64,000 nt of DNA from Neorhizobium vignae. Its GTDB lineage: Bacteria > Pseudomonadota > Alphaproteobacteria > Rhizobiales > Rhizobiaceae. Location: positions 1-64,000 of the forward strand of contig NZ_JNNU01000011.1 of assembly GCF_000732195.1 (NCBI RefSeq), read 5' to 3'. The notes under the pieces are model-generated. The model ran no database searches. It was not told where the DNA came from and saw only the letters and a list, made by a program, of their open reading frames with translations. A program made the translations under genes and the position numbers. This document shows, piece after piece, positions 58,092-64,000 of this stretch. Within the stretch, counting starts at the first letter, position 1. Every line of letters starts with the position of its first letter.

Positions 58092-58397
58092 TCACCGCTT
58101 GCGCACGAACTCCGTCCGCAGCACCAGACCCTTGATCGCCTCATGACGGCAGTCGATTTCTTCGGGGTTGTCGGTCAGCTTGATCGACTTGATGACCGTG
58201 CCCTGCTTCAGGGTCTGGCCGGCGCCCTTGACCTTCAGGTCCTTGATCAGGGTGACGGAATCGCCGTCCTTGAGGACGGTTCCGGATGCGTCGCGAACCT
58301 CGGTGGCACCGGCACCTGCGGCCGCAGCCAGTTCGGAGGCAGGGCGCCATTCACCGGTCGCTTCGTCATAGACGTATTCGTCGTCATCGGCTGCCAT
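58092..58397 (-). CDS. PhnA/YjdN domain protein
   Basis: 101 residues. A PhnA C-terminal domain: VLKDGDSVTLIKDLKVKGAG, GTVIKSIKLTDNPEEIDC. The N-terminal zinc ribbon of PhnA is absent; the first 40 residues are acidic and Ala-rich (MAADDDEYVYDEATGEW). The family was named for phosphonate use but has no proven role. Single gene. Confidence 0.85.
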   Translation of the reverse strand: MAADDDEYVYDEATGEWRPASELAAAAGAGATEVRDASGTVLKDGDSVTLIKDLKVKGAGQTLKQGTVIKSIKLTDNPEEIDCRHEAIKGLVLRTEFVRKR

Positions 58398-58568
58398 CGG
58401 CGTCTCTCCTGAAAATCAACAATTCGCCAGTCGGCGATGGCCGCTTATAACAGCCGAACCGCCCCGGGCAAGCTCCACGGCAACAAGCCGGCCGAGTATG
58501 GTCCGATTGCATTCGCCTGACTGCGATGATATTTGGCCGATGTGCTTTTCAAGAGAAAGGAGGGTCAC
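58398..58568 (+). promoter_or_regulatory. Upstream region of the ABC-F leader
   Basis: The region between the PhnA gene start and the leader peptide GTG must carry the promoter of the leader/ABC-F transcript. A TTGCAT hexamer (58507-58512) is a weak -35 candidate; I mark no boxes with confidence. Confidence 0.4.
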
Positions 58569-58643
58569 GTGCACAATTTCTATTTCCGGTACTACCGGAC
58601 GCGTGGTCCCGTCGAAGCCCTGCAAATGCGTTTGCAGGGCTGA
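58569..58643 (+). CDS. Leader peptide of the ABC-F gene
   Basis: 24 codons starting GTG 58569, with AAAGGAGGG (58557-58565) 4 nt upstream, an excellent SD. The peptide is aromatic/basic at the start (M-H-N-F-Y-F-R-Y-Y-R-T-R-G-P) and contains R-T-R (residues 10-12) and M-R-L (20-22). R-x-R is the R/K-x-R/K motif at which macrolides stall ribosomes. The last eight codons form one arm-to-arm hairpin. The arrangement matches inducible resistance leaders. Confidence 0.75.
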   Translation: MHNFYFRYYRTRGPVEALQMRLQG

Positions 58644-58687
58644 CCAGAGGCCGTTTCTCTTATAATACCCCTCTTCCTGGTCTGCCC
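58617..58687 (+). promoter_or_regulatory. Mutually exclusive hairpins of the ABC-F leader (attenuator)
   Basis: Hairpin 1:2 GCCCTGCAAA-TGCG-TTTGCAGGGC (58617-58640) is a perfect 10-bp stem at the leader peptide's end. Alternative stem 2:3 pairs GGGCTGACCAG (58637-58647) with CTGGTCTGCCC (58677-58687), one mismatch. Region 3 (CTGGTC) can also pair with GACCAG at 58808-58813, beside the ABC-F start, hiding its ribosome-binding site. Confidence 0.65.
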
Positions 58688-58822
58688 TTCGTGGCCCGCA
58701 GCGCCGAGTTTTCGCTCGTGCGCCCGCGATTTCCGAACATGTTGCAAGCGGTGCATGACGTCGATGATGGCCCCGAGTGCCCGCGATGCCTCACGCCTGC
58801 AAGCCAGGACCAGAGAACGACA

Positions 58823-60343
58823 ATGAGCCTCATCAACCTCCGCAATCTCGGAATTACCCTTTCCAGCCCGCTGTTTTCCGGGCTCAACCTCACCGTCAAC
58901 GCCGGCGACCGGATCGGCATCGTTGCGGCCAACGGGCGCGGCAAGTCCACGCTTCTCAAATGCATCGCCGGCACGCTCGATGCGAGCGAGGGCGAGATCA
59001 CCAGAAGCCGGGGACTGACCATCGGCATGGTGGAGCAGAACGTGCCCTCCGTCCTGATGCAGACGAGTTTTCGCGATGCCGTGCTTCAGGCGCTCCCGGG
59101 CGACCAGATCGACAGCGAAAGCTGGCGCGCCGACGTCGCGCTCGAAGGGATGAACGTGCCCGAGGAGTTGCGCGAGCGGCCGCTTGCCGCGCTGAGCGGC
59201 GGCTGGCAGAGGCTGGCGCTGATCGCGCGGGCCTGGGTGACCGAGCCGGACGCGCTGCTGCTCGACGAACCGACCAACCATCTCGACCTCGCCAAGATCG
59301 CGCTTCTGGAAGACTGGCTGAACGCGCTCCCCCGCGACATGCCGGTGATCCTGTCGAGCCACGACCGCGCCTTTCTCGACGCCGTGACCAACCGCACGCT
59401 TTTCCTGCGGCCGGAAAACTCCCAGGGGTTCTCCCTGCCCTATTCCAGAGCGCGGGCGGCACTGGACGAGGCGGATGCGGCGGATGCGAAGCGCTACGAA
59501 CGCGACATGAAGACGGCCGATCAGCTGCGCCGGCAGGCGGCGAAGCTGAAGAATATCGGCATCAATTCGGGCAGCGACCTTTTGGTCGTCAAGACCAAGC
59601 AGTTGAAAGAACGTGCCGAGAAGCTGGAGGATGCGGCAAGGCCGGCGCATCTGGAACGCTCTGCGGGTTCCATCCGGCTCGCCAACCGCGGCACCCATGC
59701 CAAGGTGCTGGTGACGCTGGAGGATGCGGCGGTGACGACGCCGGACGGCACGCTCCTGTTCAGGACCGGCAGGCAGTTCATCTGCCAGGGCGACCGGATC
59801 GTGCTGCTCGGGCCCAACGGTACCGGCAAGACGCGGCTGGTGACGATGCTGCGCCGGGCGATCACGGAGCCCTCAATGGCAACCGGCGGCATCAAGGCGA
59901 CGCCGACGCTGATCCTCGGCTACGGCGACCAGTCGCTCGCCGATCTCGACGACCGGCAGACGCCGCACGGGACGATCATCCATCGCTTCGACATCGGCGA
60001 CCAGAAGGCCCGCTCGCTGCTCGCCGGCGTCGGCATCACGGTGGAGATGCAGGCGCGGCCGGTCGGCGAGCTTTCGGGTGGGCAGAAGGCGCGGCTCGGC
60101 CTCCTGGCGCTGCGGCTGCGCGAGCCGAATTTCTACCTGCTCGACGAACCGACCAACCACCTCGACATCGACGGGCAGGAGGCGCTGGAAAGCGAGTTGA
60201 TGGCGCACCAGGCAAGCTGCCTGCTGGTCTCTCACGACCGCAGTTTCGTGCGCGCCGTCGGCACCCGGTTCTGGCAGGTGGAAGGCCGGCGGCTGGTCGA
60301 GGTGGAGGGGCCGGAGGGCTTCTTTACGGCGAGCCGTGGCTAA
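58823..60343 (+). CDS. ABC-F family ATPase
   Basis: 506 residues from ATG 58823. Two ATP-binding domains with no membrane domain: Walker A ANGRGKST (about 39-46) and GPNGTGKT (second), signatures LSGGWQRLAL and LSGGQKARLG, Walker B LLLDEPTNHLDL and LLDEPTNHLDI, with the coiled linker ~240-320 (ARP-interaction motif: KRYERDMKTADQLRRQ). It belongs to ABC-F, whose members bind the ribosome; the antibiotic-resistance type displaces drugs from it. Leader peptide and attenuator upstream support the resistance role. Confidence 0.92.
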   Translation: MSLINLRNLGITLSSPLFSGLNLTVNAGDRIGIVAANGRGKSTLLKCIAGTLDASEGEITRSRGLTIGMVEQNVPSVLMQTSFRDAVLQALPGDQIDSESWRADVALEGMNVPEELRERPLAALSGGWQRLALIARAWVTEPDALLLDEPTNHLDLAKIALLEDWLNALPRDMPVILSSHDRAFLDAVTNRTLFLRPENSQGFSLPYSRARAALDEADAADAKRYERDMKTADQLRRQAAKLKNIGINSGSDLLVVKTKQLKERAEKLEDAARPAHLERSAGSIRLANRGTHAKVLVTLEDAAVTTPDGTLLFRTGRQFICQGDRIVLLGPNGTGKTRLVTMLRRAITEPSMATGGIKATPTLILGYGDQSLADLDDRQTPHGTIIHRFDIGDQKARSLLAGVGITVEMQARPVGELSGGQKARLGLLALRLREPNFYLLDEPTNHLDIDGQEALESELMAHQASCLLVSHDRSFVRAVGTRFWQVEGRRLVEVEGPEGFFTASRG

Positions 60344-60345
60344 CC

Positions 60346-61038
60346 TTACGAAGCCTGCCAGGCCTTGCGGCGTTCGAGCTCCGCCTCGGTTGGCGTTTCC
60401 AGCGCGAAGGAGGCGGTTTCGACATCACCCTCCCGCAGATACCGGGCAACGATGACACCTTTCGGCGTGGTGCTGGACTTGACGAGTTTCAGCCCCGCCG
60501 GAACGGCGCCCGAGCCGAACAGCTTTTTGCCCTTGCCGAGGATCAGCGGGGCGATGATCAGCGTCATCTCGTCAAGCAGGTCGTTCTGCAGCAATATCTG
60601 GATGATCTCGGTCGATCCCTGCACCAGAAGATCCGGTCCATCCTCCTGCTTCAGACGGCGTAGCGCACCGGCGACGTCCTGCCCGAGCGCGCGGCTGTTT
60701 TCCCAGGCCAGCGTGTCCGGGCGGTGTGTCGCGACGAATTTCGTGATCCCGTCGAAAAGCAAGCCGATCTTCGCGCTGCCCTCGTCATAACCTTCCGCCG
60801 ACGGATCTTTTTCCACATAGGGCCAGTGGGCCGCGAATATGTCGTATGTCCGGCGCCCCAGAAGCAGATCGAAGGGCGTTTCGAAGACCTCGTCGATCAC
60901 CTGTCCGATCTCCTCTTCCCAGCGGGCCGCGAGCCAGCCGCCATGGGCAAAGCCGCCCGCTCTGTCCTCTTCAGGGCCGCCGGGAGCCTGCATCACGCCA
61001 TCGAGACTGACGAAGGCCGAAACCACAATCCTGCGCAT
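60346..61038 (-). CDS. Dihydrofolate reductase-like (RibD C-terminal domain) protein
   Basis: 230 residues from ATG 61038 (AAGGAGG 6 nt upstream). RibD_C/YyaP type: RRIVVSAFVSLDGVMQAPGGPEED, LLLGRRTYDIFAAHWP, LLVQGSTEIIQILLQNDLLDEMTLIIAPLILGKG. It binds NADPH in the family, reaction unknown. Stop is 3 bp from the ABC-F stop. About 230 bp separate it from the second copy, so it has its own promoter. Confidence 0.9.
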   Translation of the reverse strand: MRRIVVSAFVSLDGVMQAPGGPEEDRAGGFAHGGWLAARWEEEIGQVIDEVFETPFDLLLGRRTYDIFAAHWPYVEKDPSAEGYDEGSAKIGLLFDGITKFVATHRPDTLAWENSRALGQDVAGALRRLKQEDGPDLLVQGSTEIIQILLQNDLLDEMTLIIAPLILGKGKKLFGSGAVPAGLKLVKSSTTPKGVIVARYLREGDVETASFALETPTEAELERRKAWQAS

Positions 61039-61265
61039 ATCATTCCTCCTTGTTTTCCGGACGATCCCGAATGATCGTCGCCTCGCCAAGGACGAAGCGG
61101 CAGGCGCGAAGCCGACAGGGCGGGACAGAAAAATCGCGCCTGCCCCAACTTTGGACTCCAGGCCGGCCTTGGCGCCGCCGCTCAGGACTCCAAAAATTTG
61201 CCGGTGTGCGAGTCTTCAGGACGCGCACCTGAATCGCCACCTACCTGAACCCGACCGACGGGCGA

Positions 61266-61796
61266 TCAAGCAGGAACGTATGTCAGACGGATCACGTCCT
61301 CGCCAACGCGATCGGTGGAAACAAGGCGGAGCAGTGGCCGCGGCCCGACGAAGAATGGCTTGCCGCGGCCAAGCACGACGGGGTGGAGGTAGAGCCGGTA
61401 CTCATCGATCAGACCAAGATCGGTCAGGCTTCCCGCCAGGTCCGGGCCGGACACCGAAATCTCCCCAGCGAGCCGAAGCTTCAGCCCGCGGATCACCGTC
61501 TCGATGTCATCCTCGACAAGCGTGGCGTTGGGGCCGACGGATTTCAACGAGCGCGACACGACCCACTTCGGCAGGCGCCGCCAGGCCGCGGCGAACTCGT
61601 GGTGCTCGGCGCTCCACTCGGGACGGTCTTCGTCCCAGTAACGCATGGTCTCGTACATGCGGCGACCATACACACTGCCCGTCAGATCACGCACGTGCTC
61701 TATCCAGTGACGAAAGAGCACGGGGCCGGTCGACATCTCCTGATGATCGACATAACCGTCGAGGGACTGGTTCATTCCAAAGATGAGCTTCGCCAT
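61266..61796 (-). CDS. Dihydrofolate reductase-like (RibD C-terminal domain) protein
   Basis: 176 residues from ATG 61796: AKLIFGMNQSLDGYVDHQEM, VYGRRMYETMRYWDED, EISVSGPDLAGSLTDLGLIDEYRLYLHPVVLGRGKPFF. Shorter relative of the 60346 protein. It follows the alpha/beta-hydrolase gene by 26 bp on the same strand and is probably co-transcribed from the two-site operator at 62521-62579. Confidence 0.9.
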   Translation of the reverse strand: MAKLIFGMNQSLDGYVDHQEMSTGPVLFRHWIEHVRDLTGSVYGRRMYETMRYWDEDRPEWSAEHHEFAAAWRRLPKWVVSRSLKSVGPNATLVEDDIETVIRGLKLRLAGEISVSGPDLAGSLTDLGLIDEYRLYLHPVVLGRGKPFFVGPRPLLRLVSTDRVGEDVIRLTYVPA

Positions 61797-61822
61797 GTCG
61801 CAAAATCTCCACTGCAGGGTGT

Positions 61823-62506
61823 TCAGGCCGCCTCGATCAGCAGCGCGCTCAGTTCGTCCGGCATGTCGATCGGGACGTCGTGGCCGCAGGCAAGCTCCCG
61901 CACGGTCCAGCCGGGTGCGCCGCGATATTTCCGCGCGGTTTCGCCGAAAAGCCCGTTCCGGCCGGTCGCGACGATGAAGGTCTTTTTTGGAACGCGCTCG
62001 TAGGCGCTGGTGACTTTCAGCTTCTGCCGCAGCGTGCCGGAAGGCTGCGGCGTCGCCTTGGGAGCGGTCCAGATCTCGTCCTCCTCGCGCAGATAGCCGA
62101 CAGGACCTTCCGGCGCCGCGATCATCGGCGCGGAATAATCTCCCTCCGGATCGTAGTCGGTGAAGCTCATGCCGTCCTCGGGAACGAAGGCCTCGACGTA
62201 AACGAGCGAGCTGATGCGCTCGGGGATCCGCTCGACAACGCCGGTGGCGACGATGCCGCCATAGGAATGGCCGACCAGCACGAGATCCGTCAGGTCCTTG
62301 TAGACCGCCTCGTTGACGATGTCGTCGATATGGGTGTCGAGGTTCACGGACGGGGCCGCCAGGTGCTTGCGTTCGCAAAGCCCGGTCAGCGTCGGCGCAT
62401 AGGCGCGGTGGCCTCCTGCATGCAAACGGTTCAGCACCCTCTCCCAGGACCAGCCGCCGGTCCAGGCTCCGTGCACGATCAGGAATGTCAGGTTTCGATC
62501 CGTCAT
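61823..62506 (-). CDS. Alpha/beta hydrolase
   Basis: 227 residues from ATG 62506 (GAGAGGGGG upstream). Hydrolase fold of the EstC/MES type: FLIVHGAWTGGWSWERV (HG oxyanion), VLVGHSYGGIVATGV (nucleophile Ser), VYVEAFVPEDG, C-terminal ACGHDVPIDMPDELSALLIEA (His). Likely esterase or lactonase. First gene of the operon with the 61266 gene; shares operator architecture with the GST gene at 46767. Confidence 0.92.
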   Translation of the reverse strand: MTDRNLTFLIVHGAWTGGWSWERVLNRLHAGGHRAYAPTLTGLCERKHLAAPSVNLDTHIDDIVNEAVYKDLTDLVLVGHSYGGIVATGVVERIPERISSLVYVEAFVPEDGMSFTDYDPEGDYSAPMIAAPEGPVGYLREEDEIWTAPKATPQPSGTLRQKLKVTSAYERVPKKTFIVATGRNGLFGETARKYRGAPGWTVRELACGHDVPIDMPDELSALLIEAA

Positions 62507-62520
62507 GTTCCCCCTCTCCA

Positions 62521-62543
62521 ACCGGTTGCGATTTGCAATTGGT
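62521..62543 (-). promoter_or_regulatory. Operator site (proximal) of the hydrolase operon
   Basis: In the direction of the hydrolase: ACCAATTGC-AAATC-GCAACCGGT, a 9-5-9 inverted repeat 14 bp upstream of the ATG. It aligns with ACCAGTTTC-ACTTC-GCAATCGGT of the GST gene. Confidence 0.75.
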
Positions 62544-62556
62544 TGGAGTTTATCAA

Positions 62557-62579
62557 TCCAATTTCATTTTGCAACCGGT
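62557..62579 (-). promoter_or_regulatory. Operator site (distal) of the hydrolase operon
   Basis: Reading leftward ACCGGTTGC-AAAAT-GAAATTGGA. It aligns with the distal GST site ACCGATTGC-AAAAA-GCAATCAGC; the second half is weaker. Spacing to the proximal site is 13 bp (14 for GST). Confidence 0.7.
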
Positions 62580-62603
62580 TTTATCGAGGCATGAAAGGGG
62601 GAA

Positions 62604-62672
62604 GGCCCTCACCCCTCGGCGACATGCGGGCGCCTTTTTCAACGCCTCGCATGCCCTTTCAGGATGAGGGCC
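62604..62672. repeat. Long imperfect hairpin
   Basis: GGCCCTCA (62604-62611) and TGAGGGCC (62665-62672) enclose CATGCGGGCG / CGCCTCGCATG: an interrupted ~25-bp stem between the hydrolase operator and the VOC gene. It may be a terminator of the VOC transcript (minus strand) or another intergenic repeat family. Confidence 0.5.
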
Positions 62673-62699
62673 AACGCCCGCCAAAACAGACTGTGCCGC

Positions 62700-63512
62700 T
62701 TACTTCTTCGCGGAAGTCAGAGCGAAGAAAGCGCCCTGCGGATCGAGCGCCTGGACGATCCAGGAGCCGCCGGGGACTTCCATCGGGCCGTGGACGACCT
62801 TGCCGCCGCCTGCCGTCAACCGGGTGATGGCGGCGTCGATCGAGTCGACGATGAAATAGTAGCACCAGCAGGCCATCGGCACTTCCGCCGGCTTGGTCAT
62901 CATGCCGCCGATCTGCCGGCCGTTATGGGAGAAGATGTGGTAGGTGCCCATCGGTCCCATGTCGAAATCATGGTCGAGCTTCCAGCCAAACATCTTGCCG
63001 TAGAAATCGACCGCTTCCTTGCCATTTCCGGCATAAAGCTCGCGCCAGCCGACATTGCCGACGGCATCCGGGGCGAGTTCCTGAGGCGGATTTTCCATCG
63101 GCAGCGGCGTCATGATGCAGATGACAGCACCGTGCGGGTCGGCGACGACGGCAAACCGGCCGATACCCGGAATGTCCTCCGGCTCGCGCTGGACGCGGCC
63201 GCCATTGGCGACGAAATCCCTGGCCGTCTGGTCGACGTCGTCGACCGCGACATAACCGGTCCAGTTCGGCGGGATCTTGCCTTCGAGTTCCGGCGGAAAG
63301 TTCATCATGCCGCCGATGCCCGGGCAATTGTCGCCCTCGCCCATCTCGAACAGGTAATAGGCCGGGAGATCCGGCATGCTCATCGCCTTGACCTTCCAGC
63401 CGACCACCGACGAATAGAATTTTCCGCCGGCATCGGTATCGGGCGTCATCAGCTCGACCCAGATGAATTTGCCATGGGTCTCCGATCTGGTCCCCGTAAC
63501 GGTCTGCAACAT
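62700..63512 (-). CDS. VOC family protein with two modules
   Basis: 270 residues: MLQTVTGTRSETHGKFIWVELMTPD, FYSSVVGWKVKAM, ADPHGAVICIMTP (first module ~10-135) and GWRELYAGNGKEAVDFYGKMFGWKLD, WIVQALDPQGAFFALTS (second ~140-268). Matches the VOC proteins annotated as glyoxalase-like (27-kDa antigen type). Substrate unknown. It is 59 bp from the DUF1579 gene on the same strand. Confidence 0.9.
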   Translation of the reverse strand: MLQTVTGTRSETHGKFIWVELMTPDTDAGGKFYSSVVGWKVKAMSMPDLPAYYLFEMGEGDNCPGIGGMMNFPPELEGKIPPNWTGYVAVDDVDQTARDFVANGGRVQREPEDIPGIGRFAVVADPHGAVICIMTPLPMENPPQELAPDAVGNVGWRELYAGNGKEAVDFYGKMFGWKLDHDFDMGPMGTYHIFSHNGRQIGGMMTKPAEVPMACWCYYFIVDSIDAAITRLTAGGGKVVHGPMEVPGGSWIVQALDPQGAFFALTSAKK

Positions 63513-63571
63513 GGTCGTCTCCTCTCCGAATGACTGCGCCGTTCGACGCGTTGATCGAGCACCCGCAAGGC

Positions 63572-64000
63572 TCAGCGCTTGCGGGCGTAATGTGCTTCCA
63601 TGAATTGCTGCCAGGTGCCGTCCGGCTGTTTGGCACTGGAATTGAAGATGCGGTGATCCTCATCCGAGAAGATGATCTGCTCGCGGTAGTCGCCGGTCTT
63701 GCCGGGATTGGCGAAATCCGGGCCGGTCGTATAGAGATTGAGCGTCGATCCGTCTTCGGACACGTCACCCTCATAGACCCAAAGATGGTTCATCATCGTG
63801 CCGAGCCAGGTGCCGACATATCTGCCTTTGGCCGGATCGTAGCCGAGCGTGAGAATGGTGGTGGCGGGGCCACCGCCACCCGGCATCTCGCCGCTGCCTT
63901 CGGCGACGAACCAGATGCCGTTCAGCGAGCGGCAGACTTCCACCCATTTTTCGTCATGGCCCATGCTGGTGGATGTCACCTGCCAGAGGCCGACCATTCT
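63572..64000 (-). CDS. DUF1579 family protein (partial, runs off the window)
   Basis: At least 142 residues; the frame is open to the window edge, so the N-terminus is missing. The visible part contains GLWQVTSTSMG, CRSLNGIWFVAEGSGEMPGGGG, ATTILTLGYDPAKGRYVGTW and PDGTWQQFMEAHYARKR, as in DUF1579. Likely first gene of an operon with the VOC gene. Confidence 0.85.
   Translation of the reverse strand, partial: RMVGLWQVTSTSMGHDEKWVEVCRSLNGIWFVAEGSGEMPGGGGPATTILTLGYDPAKGRYVGTWLGTMMNHLWVYEGDVSEDGSTLNLYTTGPDFANPGKTGDYREQIIFSDEDHRIFNSSAKQPDGTWQQFMEAHYARKR

Noticed and set aside
58617..58640. Simple rho-independent terminator upstream of the ABC-F gene
   Set aside because: Hairpin is perfect but is not followed by a T tract and overlaps leader codons; an attenuator fits better.
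1..64000. CRISPR array, tRNA or rRNA genes
   Set aside because: No regularly spaced repeats and no cloverleaf or rRNA-like sequence noticed on either strand; a tRNA/CRISPR program was not run.

Overview
The window looks like chromosomal DNA of a Rhizobiaceae alphaproteobacterium (Rhizobium/Agrobacterium/Neorhizobium type). The evidence is a MucR/Ros zinc-finger regulator beside a seven-gene Pha (Mrp-type) antiporter operon, a dmeRF nickel/cobalt module as described in Rhizobium, a FixK-type anaerobox, a CtrA-type box, RIME-like intergenic repeats and uniformly GC-rich coding sequence. No rRNA, tRNA, CRISPR array, insertion sequence, prophage or conjugation gene was seen. CDS coordinates include the stop codon, and starts were chosen from Shine-Dalgarno (SD) sequences and family alignment from memory.

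Layout: 1-2.7 kb holds a secreted protein, a DUF6456/DnaA-domain-IV pair and mucR. 3.0-9.4 kb is phaABCDEFG on the minus strand, interrupted by three RIME-like repeats and preceded by one of two 120-bp direct repeats. 9.7-17.9 kb is mixed: a lipoprotein, a winged-helix/TPR regulator, msrB, a VOC protein, an aldose epimerase, a cupin resembling metal-dependent hydroxynitrile lyases, a frameshifted DUF1062 gene and a divergent SDR/TetR pair with its palindrome. 17.9-26.6 kb carries DMT and LysE exporters around a MarR gene with two operators, acetyltransferase and stress genes (DksA/TraR, UspA under a probable FixK box), a VOC dioxygenase-like gene and an AI-2E-type permease. 27-30.9 kb has hicAB, an S9 oligopeptidase, DUF1697 and a membrane-anchored protein.

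31-34.4 kb is a metal-response island: dmeRF flanked by two paralogous small proteins, then a MerR regulator whose 19-bp-spacer promoter points at a divergent Cys-rich membrane protein, then a TumE-like pseudogene. 34.5-46.6 kb holds a proline iminopeptidase, GNAT, two c-type cytochromes, LysE/WYL, ThuA-like, metallophosphoesterase, a VapBC-type module, sodB, a branched-chain aminotransferase, tam and chaC. 46.7-55.6 kb has a GST, LysR/MFS/aldo-keto reductase genes, corA, acylphosphatase and a YihY protein. 55.7-64 kb has a HerA-like ATPase, a second VapBC-type module, an ABC-F protein behind a leader peptide, two RibD-C/DHFR-like proteins, an alpha/beta hydrolase, a VOC protein and a DUF1579 gene running off the end.

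The most interesting signals are regulatory. (i) A leader peptide with mutually exclusive hairpins upstream of the ABC-F gene has the architecture of an antibiotic-inducible attenuator. (ii) An almost identical two-site 9-5-9 operator lies in front of both the GST gene and the alpha/beta hydrolase operon 15 kb away, implying one unlinked repressor. (iii) The two VapBC-type modules share an operator half-site. (iv) A MerR-type promoter identifies the target gene of the local MerR protein.
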